33,743 nt of DNA from Candidatus Aminicenantota bacterium (GCA_016867635.1 VGJC01000008.1:1-33743); one strand, 5' to 3'. Shown: positions 23,965 through 31,620, numbered from the stretch's first letter. Numbers and translations are program-made. The notes: a model not told the origin generated them from the sequence alone.

Positions 23965-24477
23965 TCACCTTTTCGCGCGCGAGTGTCGGGCCCGGACCTT
24001 GTCGAAGAGAGGCCGCAGCCCCTGGTAGGTCGTGTCGAGGTCCTCGATGAAGACCCGGGTCCCCCCGACGATGGGCATGAAGTGGGCGTCGCCCGTCCAG
24101 CGGGGGACGAGATGGAGATGGTAGTGCCCGGGCACCCCGGCCCCGGCCGGCCGCCCGAGGTTCATGCCGACGTTGAAGCCGCCGGGCGAGAACCGGTCCC
24201 GCACGATGCGGATCGCGACCTGGAGGAGCTCGGCGGCCTCGTCCCGCTCGTCGGCCCGGGCCTCGGCAAAGTCGGCCAGATGACGGTTCGGGGCGATCAT
24301 CAGGTGGCCGGGGGAGTACGGGTAGCGGTTGAGCAGAACGAAGTTGCGCTTTCCCCTGTAGAGGACGGCCGACCGGCGGTCGTCGCGGTCCTTGCGGGCC
24401 GCGCAGAAGATGCAGTCTTTCATCTTGAGATGGTTCCGGACGTATTCCGCTCTCCAGGGAGTGGAGATGTAGCGCAT
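23965..24477 (-). CDS. HIT-family nucleotide hydrolase/phosphorylase
   Basis: A 170-residue cytosolic histidine-triad protein. The triad is H118-Y-H120-L-H122 (GHYHLHLVPRW). Cys22 and Cys25 (CIFC) with His66 suggest the structural zinc site found in many relatives. The MRYISTPWR...Y opening and length match the Ap4A phosphorylase/AP4A hydrolase-like branch. The ATG at 24477 overlaps the HU stop by one base (TAATG), so translation is coupled. The neighbourhood (S1, HU, PpiD) gives no direct clue to the substrate. Confidence 0.93.
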   Translation of the reverse strand: MRYISTPWRAEYVRNHLKMKDCIFCAARKDRDDRRSAVLYRGKRNFVLLNRYPYSPGHLMIAPNRHLADFAEARADERDEAAELLQVAIRIVRDRFSPGGFNVGMNLGRPAGAGVPGHYHLHLVPRWTGDAHFMPIVGGTRVFIEDLDTTYQGLRPLFDKVRARHSRAKR

Positions 24478-24752
24478 TATCTGTTGATCAGTTCCTTCAG
24501 GAGCTTGCTGGGCTTGAAATAAAGGACCTTTTTCGGGGGCACCTTGACCGGCTCGCCGGTCCGGGGGTTGCGTCCCGCCCGGGACGTCCGCTTCCGGAAG
24601 CGGAAGCTCCCGAAGCCCCGGATCTCGATCTCCTCCCCCTGGAGGATGGCTTCGCGGATGGTCTCGAAGAACAGGTTGACCCCTTCCTCCGCTTCCTGTT
24701 TGGGGATGTTCATCTCCTGGGAGATCTTGTTGACCAGATCAGCCTTGATCAT
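24477..24752 (-). CDS. HU/IHF-family DNA-bending protein
   Basis: A 91-residue nucleoid protein. It has the helical dimer core (KADLVNKISQEMNIPKQEAEEGV), the saddle segment GFGSFRFRKR at 46-55, and the DNA-intercalating arm R61-N-P63-R-T-G-E. HU and IHF cannot be told apart with certainty, but its place directly after rpsA matches the rpsA-ihfB order of E. coli, so an IHF-beta-like role is possible (inference). It starts inside the end of rpsA with a 14-bp overlap, indicating coupled translation. Confidence 0.95.
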   Translation of the reverse strand: MIKADLVNKISQEMNIPKQEAEEGVNLFFETIREAILQGEEIEIRGFGSFRFRKRTSRAGRNPRTGEPVKVPPKKVLYFKPSKLLKELINR

Positions 24753-26496
24753 GGGAGTCCTCCTTCTTTTTGGACTTTCTTTTCGGGGCGCCGAAGTTTT
24801 TCAATTGATCTCTCATGATGTCGCCGAACGTCATCCGGTTGTCCTGGGAGTCCATGTAGCGCTGGAACTCCTGCTTCTGGATGTCGTACTGGGCCTGCTT
24901 GAAGCTCAGGGAGATCTTCTTGGCCTTGGCGTTCAAGCGGATGATCTTGGCGTTGCGCTCGTCGCCGACGGCGAAGGCGTCGGAGGGCTTTTCGATCTTC
25001 TTCTCGTCGAGCTCCGAGGTGAAGACGACGCCCTCGATGCCGGGGACGATCTCGACGAAGGCCCCGAAGTCCGTCAGGCGGACGATCTTGACCTTGACGA
25101 TGTCGCCGTTCTTCTGGCGGCTGAAGAAGTCCTCCCAGATGTCGCCCTCGAGCTGCTTGATGCCCAGGGAGATCTTCTGCCGCTCGACGTCGATGTTGAG
25201 GACGATGGCCTCCACTTCCTGGCCGGCCTGGAGCTTTTCGGAGGGGTGCTTGACCTTCTCCCAGCTGAGGTCGGAGATGTGGACGAGCCCTTCCATGCCC
25301 TTCTCGACCTCGACGAAGGCCCCGAAGTCGGTGATGCTGGTCACGATGCCCTTGACCCGGGCGCCGGGCCCGAATTTCTGCTTGAAGACCTCGAGGGGAT
25401 GGGGGGAGGCCTGCTTGAGACCGAGGGAGATCCTCTTGGTGGCGGGGTTGACGTCGAGGATCGTGACCACGACCTCCTGGCCGGGGGTCAGGACCTTCTT
25501 GGGGTGGACGAGCTTGCGCGACCAGGTCAGGTCCGAGATGTGGACGAGGCCCTCGACGCCCTTCTCGAGCTCGACGAAGGCCCCGAAATCGGTCAGGCTG
25601 GAGACCTTGCCGGAGATCTTCTGGCCGGCCTGATACTTATCGGCGATGCTGGCCCAGGGGTCGGCGGTCAGCTGCTTGAGCCCGAGAGAGATCTTCTCGT
25701 CCCTCTCGTTGAAGTCGAGGACGACGACCTCGACCTCCTGCCCGACGGCCAGGTGTTCCGAAGGGTGGGCGATCTTGCCCCAGGAGATGTCGGAGACGTG
25801 GAGAAGCCCCTCGATGCCGCCGAGATCGACGAAGGCCCCGAAGCTCGTCAGGGATTTGACGTGCCCGGCGACCTTCTGGCCCTTGGCGATGTGGCTGAAG
25901 ACCTTGCGCTTCTTCTTCTCCCTCTCGCCCTGGAGGAGAAGCTTGCGGGACAGGACCGCGTTCTCGCTCTTGCGGTCGAACTTCATGACCACGAAGGCGA
26001 AGCTCTTCCCGATCAGGGAGCCCGGGTCCTTGACCGGCCGGATGTCGGCGTGGGACTCGGGGAGAAAGGCCGGCACGCCGGTGTCGACGCTGAACCCGCC
26101 CCGGGTCCTTCCGGTGATGACGCCGGTCACGGTGGTCTGATGGCTGAAGGCCTGCTCCAGGGTTTCCAGGGCCCGCACGCCGTCCGCCTTCTTCTTGGAG
26201 AGGACGAGGTATCCGTCCTTGGGGTCGGTTCTCTCGAGCATGGCCTCGATCTCGCTTCCCGGACGCAGGGAGGCCAGGACCGCGGGGTCGGAGAAGTCCT
26301 CGTTGGGGATGACGCCTTCGGTCTTGAACCCGATGTCGACGAGGACGTGGGTCGGCGTCCTCTTGATGACCCGGCCCTTGAGGACCTTGCCCTGGGTGAT
26401 CTCCTTATTGCTGAACTGGTAGTTATCCAGCAGGTGCTCGTAGTCTTCCGACGACATCCCGTCGTCGGCGGCGGGCTGCTTGGTTGGATCGGTCAT
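24739..26496 (-). CDS. rpsA: 30S ribosomal protein S1
   Basis: An mRNA-binding ribosomal protein of 585 residues, with six S1 (OB-fold) repeats at about 35-103, 120-187, 205-273, 290-360, 377-447 and 462-532. The last four have the clear FGAFV and EGLVHISDLSW-type pattern; the first two are divergent, as is usual for the ribosome-binding part of S1. The C-terminus is basic. The ATG at 26496 follows GGGAG, 9 nt away, and a very good promoter. It is the first gene of an operon running through HU, HIT and ppiD, possibly to the OPT gene. Confidence 0.97.
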   Translation of the reverse strand: MTDPTKQPAADDGMSSEDYEHLLDNYQFSNKEITQGKVLKGRVIKRTPTHVLVDIGFKTEGVIPNEDFSDPAVLASLRPGSEIEAMLERTDPKDGYLVLSKKKADGVRALETLEQAFSHQTTVTGVITGRTRGGFSVDTGVPAFLPESHADIRPVKDPGSLIGKSFAFVVMKFDRKSENAVLSRKLLLQGEREKKKRKVFSHIAKGQKVAGHVKSLTSFGAFVDLGGIEGLLHVSDISWGKIAHPSEHLAVGQEVEVVVLDFNERDEKISLGLKQLTADPWASIADKYQAGQKISGKVSSLTDFGAFVELEKGVEGLVHISDLTWSRKLVHPKKVLTPGQEVVVTILDVNPATKRISLGLKQASPHPLEVFKQKFGPGARVKGIVTSITDFGAFVEVEKGMEGLVHISDLSWEKVKHPSEKLQAGQEVEAIVLNIDVERQKISLGIKQLEGDIWEDFFSRQKNGDIVKVKIVRLTDFGAFVEIVPGIEGVVFTSELDEKKIEKPSDAFAVGDERNAKIIRLNAKAKKISLSFKQAQYDIQKQEFQRYMDSQDNRMTFGDIMRDQLKNFGAPKRKSKKKEDSHDQG

Positions 26497-26547
26497 GACG
26501 TGTTACTCCCTCGTTCGAGATTGTTCTGTGTCCGGAAAGAGTCATTC

Positions 26548-26576
26548 ATACTATCCGAGATAACTCCTGTTGTCAA
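26548..26576 (-). promoter_or_regulatory. strong promoter of the rpsA operon
   Basis: Minus strand TTGACA (26576-26571), perfect 17-bp spacer, TAGTAT (26553-26548). The leader is about 45 nt. This box set lies just after the scpB stop, marking the boundary between the scp and rpsA transcription units. Confidence 0.8.
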
Positions 26577-26608
26577 CTCTAAGTCGAGGCGGGGACTGGA
26601 CTTAGGGA

Positions 26609-27157
26609 TCAGGCGTCGGCCGGTTTCTCCTCCTGAAGGATCCTCGACATCTCCTCCTCGGAGGGCAGCTCGTCGAGGCTGTTGAGCCCGAGGTAGAGGA
26701 GGAACTGCTCGGACGTCCTGTAGACGAGAGGGTTGCCCGGCGCCTTCTTGCGGCCGACGATCTTGATGAGCTTCTTCTCGAGCAGCGTTTTCAGCGTGTA
26801 GGTCGAATCGACGCCCCGGATGGCCGAGATCTCCGACTGGGTCACGGGCTGGTGATAGGCGATCGCGGCCAGGGTCTCGAGCGAGGCCGACGTCAGCTTG
26901 TTCTTGCGCTCGATCTGCAGGAGCCGCCGGACGTCGCGGTCGAAGGCGGGCTTGGTGGCGAACAGGTATCCGCCCCCGCCGCGGACGATGTGGATGCCGC
27001 GGTCCCCGGCGGAATAGTCCCCGGCGAGCTCATCGACGGCCGCCCGGATGTCCTCCCCGGGGACGCCCTCGAGGAGGACCTGCATCCGCTCGAGCGACAG
27101 AGGGTCCTGGGAGACGAAGATGAGGGCTTCGATGGTTTCCTTGAGCCGGCTATTCAT
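26609..27157 (-). CDS. scpB: segregation and condensation protein B
   Basis: A 182-residue winged-helix partner of the SMC-ScpA complex in chromosome compaction. The opening SRLKETIEALIFVSQDPLSLERM, the core ASLETLAAIAYHQPVTQSEISAIRGVDSTYTLKTLLEKKLIKIVGRKKAPGNPLVYRTSEQFL and the length are typical. It overlaps the end of scpA by 8 bp and is likely translated by coupling. No SMC gene is in the window. Confidence 0.96.
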   Translation of the reverse strand: MNSRLKETIEALIFVSQDPLSLERMQVLLEGVPGEDIRAAVDELAGDYSAGDRGIHIVRGGGGYLFATKPAFDRDVRRLLQIERKNKLTSASLETLAAIAYHQPVTQSEISAIRGVDSTYTLKTLLEKKLIKIVGRKKAPGNPLVYRTSEQFLLYLGLNSLDELPSEEEMSRILQEEKPADA

Positions 27158-27953
27158 GGGCCACCTGCCTGGGGGGGTCTTTGCGGAGCCAGACCCGGAT
27201 GGTCTGAAAGAGCTCGTCCTGGACGGCCACGGCCACCCGGGTCTTGACCAGCTCGAGGACGCAGAAGAAGGACACCAGGGCCTCCTCGAGCGATTCGTGG
27301 GCCGTGAAGTACTCGAGAAAGTCGATCATCCGCCGCTCCCGCAGGAGGCCGACGAGCTCCTTCATCTTGACCTCGATGGTGACGTCCCGCCCCCGGATGA
27401 TCCGCGTCGAATCCGCGGCCCGGCGCTTCATCAGGACGAAGAAGGATTCGGCCAGCTCGAAGAGGGACAGCTCCACGACGTCGAGATCGCTCTCCCCGGG
27501 CAAGGGCGGAAGGAAGTGCCGCTTCCACTGGAGGAGCTGATCCTCCTCCTTCTCCCGGAGGAGCGAACAGGCGGCCTTGATCTTCTGATATTCGAGGAGC
27601 CGGTTGACGAGGACCCGCCGGGGGTCGTCCTGCTCCGCCAGGTCTGTCTCGCGGGGCAGGAGCATCTGGGACTTGATGTAGATCAGCAGAGCGGCGACGA
27701 ACAGGAACTCCGCCTCCCGGTCCAGGTTGATCTGCTCCTTCTTGCCGAGATACTCGAGATAGTGGCGGGTGATCGCGGCGATGGGGATGTCGTGGATGTC
27801 GATCTTCTTCTTGCGGATGAGGAAGAGAAGGAGGTCGAGCGGGCCCTCGAAGATCTCCAGCCGGACCTGGTAGCCGTCCGACGGCCCGGCGGCCGGGACG
27901 GCGTCCATCGGCGGCTCGACGGGGTCCTGGGGGAGAGCGGGGCCTTCGGTCAT
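27150..27953 (-). CDS. scpA: segregation and condensation protein A (kleisin)
   Basis: The kleisin that bridges the two SMC heads, 267 residues. The N-terminal SMC-neck-binding region is clear (EIFEGPLDLLLFLIRKKKIDIHDIPIAAITRHYLEYL, about 33-70), and the C-terminal winged helix covers about 190-260. The first 28 residues are a Pro/Ala-rich extension. Its ATG lies 1 bp after the stop of the M50 protease gene, so the three genes form one operon, an order seen in many bacteria. Confidence 0.96.
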   Translation of the reverse strand: MTEGPALPQDPVEPPMDAVPAAGPSDGYQVRLEIFEGPLDLLLFLIRKKKIDIHDIPIAAITRHYLEYLGKKEQINLDREAEFLFVAALLIYIKSQMLLPRETDLAEQDDPRRVLVNRLLEYQKIKAACSLLREKEEDQLLQWKRHFLPPLPGESDLDVVELSLFELAESFFVLMKRRAADSTRIIRGRDVTIEVKMKELVGLLRERRMIDFLEYFTAHESLEEALVSFFCVLELVKTRVAVAVQDELFQTIRVWLRKDPPRQVAHE

Positions 27954-27954
27954 T

Positions 27955-28608
27955 CTAGCGGAACAGCACCAGGACCAGTTTATAGACGGGCGAGAAGATG
28001 AGGGTCAGGAATCCGCTGTACATCAGGGCGATGAGAACGAGGAACCCGTAGGGCCGCAGCTGTTCGTATTTCGCGGCCGCCCTTTCGGACAGGAGCCCCG
28101 CCAGGATGCCGCTGCCGTCGAGAGGGGGGATGGGGATGAGGTTGAAGATCGCCAGGGAGAGATTGATCAGGGCCATGAAGAGCAGGACCAGGGTCAGCCC
28201 TTCCAGGGGTTTGACGAAAGCCGAGGAGGCCGGGATGCGGGCGCCGAAGAGCTTGATGAACTGAAAGACGAGAACCGCGGCCGCCGCCGTCAGGATGTTG
28301 GAGATCGGCCCGGCGAAAGAGATCCACAACCCGCCCTGTCGCGGGTCCCGGAGATTATAGGGGTTGTAGGGGACGGGCTTGGCCCAGCCGAACACCGGTC
28401 CGGCCCCCTTCGACAGGATGATGAGCGCGAGCGGGAAGAGGACGGTCCCGATGGGGTCGATGTGGACGAGGGGATTGAGCGAGGCGCGGCCCATGGAGGC
28501 CGCCGTGGGGTCGCCGAATTTCGAGGCGGTCCAGGCGTGGGCCGCCTCGTGGATGGTGATGGCGAAGAGCACCACGAAGACTTGGATAAGGATCAGCGGG
28601 ATGTCCAT
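27955..28608 (-). CDS. M50 site-2 protease family membrane metalloprotease
   Basis: A 217-residue intramembrane-type zinc protease. The catalytic HEAAH is at residues 20-24 in the first membrane helix, and the third ligand motif NLIPIPPLDG at 156-165 (Asp164) is present. FAGPISN near 98-104 is conserved in the family. There is no PDZ domain, so it belongs to the short YwhC-like branch rather than RseP. Substrate unknown. The promoter lies close upstream and the ATG lacks a Shine-Dalgarno sequence. Its placement before scpAB is conserved widely but without a known functional link. Confidence 0.92.
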   Translation of the reverse strand: MDIPLILIQVFVVLFAITIHEAAHAWTASKFGDPTAASMGRASLNPLVHIDPIGTVLFPLALIILSKGAGPVFGWAKPVPYNPYNLRDPRQGGLWISFAGPISNILTAAAAVLVFQFIKLFGARIPASSAFVKPLEGLTLVLLFMALINLSLAIFNLIPIPPLDGSGILAGLLSERAAAKYEQLRPYGFLVLIALMYSGFLTLIFSPVYKLVLVLFR

Positions 28609-28625
28609 GGGCTATTCGAATGTCT

Positions 28626-28654
28626 TTTATAGCACACAAACAGAAAGGAGTAAA
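28626..28654 (-). promoter_or_regulatory. promoter of the M50-scpA-scpB operon
   Basis: Minus strand TTTACT (28654-28649), 17-bp spacer, extended -10 TG-C-TATAAA (hexamer 28631-28626). It sits 17 nt before ATG 28608, giving a leader of about 10 nt with no ribosome-binding site. Confidence 0.6.
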
Positions 28655-28671
28655 CAGCCGCGGCCGGGCGG

Positions 28672-30078
28672 TCAGAGGATCGGCAGGTAGCGCTGGACCT
28701 CGTAGTCGCTGACCTGCTTGTCGAACTCCCCCGAGACGCTCCGGCCGTACTCCTCGACCTCCCGGCGCTTGTTGGCGATGAGGGTGTGGAAGATGTGGTC
28801 CCCGAGGGCCTCACGGACGACCTCGCTTCTCTCCATGACGCGGACCGCCTCCTCGAGGTTGCGGGGCAGGACGCGGATATCGTACTTTTTCTGGCGGGTC
28901 CCGCTCATGTGGTAGATGTTCTCCTCGACCGGGTCGACGAGGTCGTACTTCTTGCGGATGCCCTCCGAGCCCACGGCCAGCATGACGGCCAGGGCCAGGT
29001 AGATGTTGCAGGCCGGGTCCGCCGCGCGCAGCTCGATGCGCGTCGCCCGCTCTTTGCCCGGCTGGTATTCGGGGACCCGGATGTAGGCGGACCGGTTCTT
29101 CTGGCCCCAGGCGATGTAGACCGGGGCTTCGTAGCCCTCGATCAGCCGCTTGTAGGAATTGACCCACGGGCTGAGGACGCCCGAGATCTCCCGGGCGTGG
29201 GTCATGACGCCGGCCATATAGCGGCGGGCGAGAAGGGACAGATGGTAGGGCCCGTTCTTCTCGAAGAACAGGTTGCGGCCACCCTTCCAAAGGGATTGGT
29301 GGACGTGCATCCCGCTGCCGTTCTGCCCGTTGATGGGCTTGGGCATGAACGTGGCGTAGAGACCGTGCATCCGGCAGACCTTCTTCACCATGTACCGGAA
29401 GAGCATGCCGATGTCGGCCATCTCGAGGGCGCTATCGTACCGCAGGTCGATCTCGTGCTGCCCGGGCGCGACCTCGTGATGGTCGTACTCCGTCGCGATC
29501 CCCATCCGGTGGAGGAGGAGTTGGACCTCCTTGCGGACCTCGCCGTGGCGGCCGCTGAAGAAGTATCCGCCCTGGTCGGCCGGGACGGGCTCGCGGCTGG
29601 AGGGGAAGATGAAGAACTCGAGCTCGGGGCCGCACTTGAAGTCGTCGAAGCCGAACTCCTTCCGGGCCCGAAGGAGGTTGCGCTTGAGCGCGGCCCGGCT
29701 GTCGCCCTCGTAGATCCCGCCGTCGGGCTTGAGGATGTCGCCGAACATGACCGCCTCCCGCCAGCGGATGCCCTCGTCGAAACCCCGGTACTCCCAAGGC
29801 AGGAGGCGGAACGACTTCGGGTCCGGCTTGATGACCAGGTCGCTCTCCTCGATCCGGACGAAGCCGGCCACCGAGGACCCGTCGAATCCCTTGCCGTCCT
29901 TGAACGCCGCGGCCAGCTCCGAGCCCGGGATGGTGAACTCCATGGGCCGGCCGAGGATGTCGGGGAAGACGAGCCTGATGAACGAAATGCCGTTGCCGTT
30001 GTCGCGGACGGCCGAGAGCACATCCTGCTCGTCCCTCATGCCGTAGGCTTTGGGGGATTTGTTGTTGGTCTTGGCCAT
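28672..30078 (-). CDS. glnA: type I glutamine synthetase (alpha-like)
   Basis: The cytosolic enzyme that makes glutamine from glutamate, ammonia and ATP, a 468-residue dodecamer-type subunit. The beta-grasp N-domain carries FPDILGRPMEFTIPG and GFDGSSVAGF; catalytic blocks CGPELEFFIF, HHEVAPGQHEIDLRY, NGQNGSGMHVHQSLW and the RIELRAADPACNIYLALAVML segment are intact. Around the adenylylation tyrosine of beta-type enzymes the sequence is EENIYHMSGTRQKKYDI, which fits the alpha type, so control by adenylylation is unlikely. ATG 30078 has GGAGG 8 nt upstream; an ATG at 30144 falls within the promoter. It is divergent from an Lrp-like gene, its probable regulator. Confidence 0.96.
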   Translation of the reverse strand: MAKTNNKSPKAYGMRDEQDVLSAVRDNGNGISFIRLVFPDILGRPMEFTIPGSELAAAFKDGKGFDGSSVAGFVRIEESDLVIKPDPKSFRLLPWEYRGFDEGIRWREAVMFGDILKPDGGIYEGDSRAALKRNLLRARKEFGFDDFKCGPELEFFIFPSSREPVPADQGGYFFSGRHGEVRKEVQLLLHRMGIATEYDHHEVAPGQHEIDLRYDSALEMADIGMLFRYMVKKVCRMHGLYATFMPKPINGQNGSGMHVHQSLWKGGRNLFFEKNGPYHLSLLARRYMAGVMTHAREISGVLSPWVNSYKRLIEGYEAPVYIAWGQKNRSAYIRVPEYQPGKERATRIELRAADPACNIYLALAVMLAVGSEGIRKKYDLVDPVEENIYHMSGTRQKKYDIRVLPRNLEEAVRVMERSEVVREALGDHIFHTLIANKRREVEEYGRSVSGEFDKQVSDYEVQRYLPIL

Positions 30079-30115
30079 GGTCGGGCCTCCTCGCGGTGAG
30101 TGAATATATTGGAAA

Positions 30116-30144
30116 AAGATAGAACAGGGTTTTTCATTTGTCAA
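30116..30144 (-). promoter_or_regulatory. promoter of glnA
   Basis: Minus strand TTGACA (30144-30139), 17-bp spacer, TATCTT (30121-30116). The leader is about 30 nt and includes the GAGGAGG site. Confidence 0.75.
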
Positions 30145-30162
30145 CTAATAAAAAAATATATA

Positions 30163-30190
30163 TTGCAATTGTTATTATTTATTATAAAAT
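30163..30190 (+). promoter_or_regulatory. promoter of the Lrp/AsnC-family gene, with palindromic AT-rich flank
   Basis: TTGCAA (30163-30168), 16-bp spacer, TAAAAT (30185-30190). The surrounding 30105-30195 is strikingly AT-rich for this genome and contains overlapping palindromes (ATTGCAAT and CAATTG around 30162-30171), plausible operator half-sites for the Lrp-like protein acting on both genes. Confidence 0.55.
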
Positions 30191-30214
30191 ATGAGACAAT
30201 TGGAGGTTCGCCCC

Positions 30215-30658
30215 ATGATCGAAGAGCTGGACAGAAAGATCATCCGGGTCCTGAACCGGAACGCCCGCAAGAGCTTCCGGGAGATCGCCAAGGAGCTGGG
30301 GACCTCGGTGACGGCCGTCATCAACACCGTCAAGAAGCTCGAGGCCTCCGGGGCGATCAAGGGATACGTGCCCATCGTGGACCGGGAGCATTTCGGCATC
30401 GGGCTGGTGGCCGTCGTCGCCGCCCGCATCTCCCGGGGCAAGCTCATCGAAGCCCAGAAGAAGATCTCCCGGGACCCCCACGTGTCCGTGGTCTATGACG
30501 TCACCGGAGAGTGGGACTCGTTCATCGTCGGCCATTTCACGGGCCGGGAGGACCTCAACGCCTTCATCAAGAAGCTCCTGGCCATCCCCGATGTCGACCG
30601 GACCGTGACCCACATCGTCCTCAACGTCGTCAAGGAAGAGCTCCGGGCCGCCGTCTGA
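30215..30658 (+). CDS. Lrp/AsnC-family transcriptional regulator
   Basis: A 147-residue feast-famine regulator. An N-terminal helix-turn-helix (about 4-50, LDRKIIRVLNRNARKSFREIAKELGTSVTAVINTVKKLE) is followed by a RAM ligand-binding domain (about 65-140) with YDVTGEWDSFIVGHF as the effector-site region. It probably senses an amino acid and controls the divergent glnA and itself (inference from position). I chose ATG 30215 because GGAGG lies 8 nt upstream; an ATG at 30191 adds eight residues but falls at the expected transcription start. Confidence 0.92.
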   Translation: MIEELDRKIIRVLNRNARKSFREIAKELGTSVTAVINTVKKLEASGAIKGYVPIVDREHFGIGLVAVVAARISRGKLIEAQKKISRDPHVSVVYDVTGEWDSFIVGHFTGREDLNAFIKKLLAIPDVDRTVTHIVLNVVKEELRAAV

Positions 30659-30680
30659 CCCCGTCTCCGTGCCGGCCGCC

Positions 30681-30708
30681 TTGACAGGCGACGCCGTTGT
30701 GCCATAAT
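30681..30708 (+). promoter_or_regulatory. promoter of the speD operon
   Basis: TTGACA (30681-30686), 16-bp spacer, CATAAT (30703-30708). The leader carries TAGGAGG at 30727-30733 before ATG 30739. Confidence 0.75.
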
Positions 30709-30738
30709 CAAGCTTCGAGACCGTCCTAGGAGGCGTCC

Positions 30739-31182
30739 ATGGGCAAGATCACCCATTCCCCGATCGGGCATCACTACATCGTCGAGGCTTCCGGCTGTGA
30801 CCCGAAGATCATCGGCAACGTCGAAAAGGTCCAGCAGATATTGGTCAAGGCGGCCGAGATCGCCGGGGCCAGCGTCTGGTCCATTTCCTGCAGCAAGTTC
30901 CCGCCCTCCGGGGTCAGCGGCGTCGTGGTCATCTCTGAATCCCACATCTCGACCCACACCTGGCCGGAGATGGGCTACGCGGCCCTGGATATCTACACGT
31001 GCGGCACCAACGTCAAGCCCGAAAAAGGGGTCATCTTCGCCATCGAGGCCTTCGGCGCCGAGACGTCCCACATCACGGAGATCACCCGTGGCATCGACGA
31101 GGGGGACGCCGTTTTCTACCACAGCTTCATCACCTGGGAAGAGCGCCTGAAGAAGGCCGGGCCGAAAAAGGAGAGGGATTAG
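30739..31182 (+). CDS. speD: SpeD-type pyruvoyl-dependent decarboxylase (S-adenosylmethionine decarboxylase family)
   Basis: A 147-residue proenzyme expected to cleave itself between Glu67 and Ser68 (VVVISE-SHISTHTWPE), turning Ser68 into the pyruvoyl cofactor. His73 and Cys88 (YTCG) match the processing and catalytic residues of bacterial SpeD. The standard reaction makes decarboxylated AdoMet for spermidine synthesis. No spermidine synthase is in the window, and some SpeD homologues are known to act on arginine or ornithine instead, so the substrate should be left open. Well-formed ribosome-binding site and promoter. Followed 24 bp later by an MTH1187-type gene, probably co-transcribed. Confidence 0.92.
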   Translation: MGKITHSPIGHHYIVEASGCDPKIIGNVEKVQQILVKAAEIAGASVWSISCSKFPPSGVSGVVVISESHISTHTWPEMGYAALDIYTCGTNVKPEKGVIFAIEAFGAETSHITEITRGIDEGDAVFYHSFITWEERLKKAGPKKERD

Positions 31183-31206
31183 AGCGGGAAGGAAAGGAGG
31201 TCCGGG

Positions 31207-31512
31207 ATGATCGCCGAATTCAGCATCGTGCCCATCGGACAGGGGGAGGAGCTTTCCGGGCCGGTGGCCGAGGTCCTCGACATCGTCGACCGCAGCGGCC
31301 TTCCTTACCGGCTGACGGCCATGGGCACGATCGTCGAGGGCGAATGGGACGATGTTCTGGCCCTGATCAAGGAATGTCACCGGACGATGCGGCGGCACGC
31401 CGGCCGCGTCCTGACCCGCATCGCCATCGATGACCGGGACAAGGCCCGGGACCGCATCCGGGGCAAGGTCGAAGCCGTCGAGAAAGCCCTCGGGCGGGAA
31501 CTGAGCAAGTGA
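31207..31512 (+). CDS. MTH1187-family (YqgV-like) thiamine-binding protein
   Basis: A 101-residue single-domain protein of the MTH1187/YkoF-like fold. The opening AEFSIVPIGQGEELSGPVAEVLDIVDRSGLPYRLTAMGTIVEGEWDDVLALIKECHRTM is highly characteristic. Members bind thiamine or related pyrimidine/thiazole compounds, but their cell role is poorly known. AAAGGAGG lies 6 nt before ATG 31207. It sits second in the speD operon; no thiamine genes are nearby. Confidence 0.9.
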   Translation: MIAEFSIVPIGQGEELSGPVAEVLDIVDRSGLPYRLTAMGTIVEGEWDDVLALIKECHRTMRRHAGRVLTRIAIDDRDKARDRIRGKVEAVEKALGRELSK

Positions 31513-31521
31513 CCCGTCGTT

Positions 31522-31547
31522 CGTAAAGCAATTTTACGTTCCGTAAA
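31522..31547. promoter_or_regulatory. three alternating CGTAAA/TTTACG sites, possible activator binding site
   Basis: CGTAAA (31522-31527), 5 nt, TTTACG (31533-31538), 3 nt, CGTAAA (31542-31547): three alternating half-sites forming two overlapping inverted repeats. They lie 74-100 bp upstream of the -24 element of the sigma-54 promoter at 31621, within the usual range for enhancer-binding proteins. The first pair could also be a small hairpin after the MTH1187-type gene, but no T-tract follows. Confidence 0.5.
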
Positions 31548-31620
31548 CGGACGGAGGTTCTCCCCCGGCCCTTCTGACCCGCGGCCCCCCGCGCCTTGAG
31601 AGTCAGCGCGTCATTCCCGT

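Noticed and set aside
24739-26496. Recurring DNA similarity inside rpsA that might be a tandem repeat
   Set aside because: Explained by the six homologous S1 domains of the protein.
26511-26520. GTTCGAG resembling a tRNA T-loop
   Set aside because: No acceptor, D or anticodon stems can be formed around it; it is in the rpsA leader.
24544-26685. A 713-codon plus-strand frame opposite rpsA and the HU gene
   Set aside because: Its repeats (Asp-Glu-Gly-Pro-Glu type) mirror the S1 repeats of the true gene; the minus-strand products are unmistakable.
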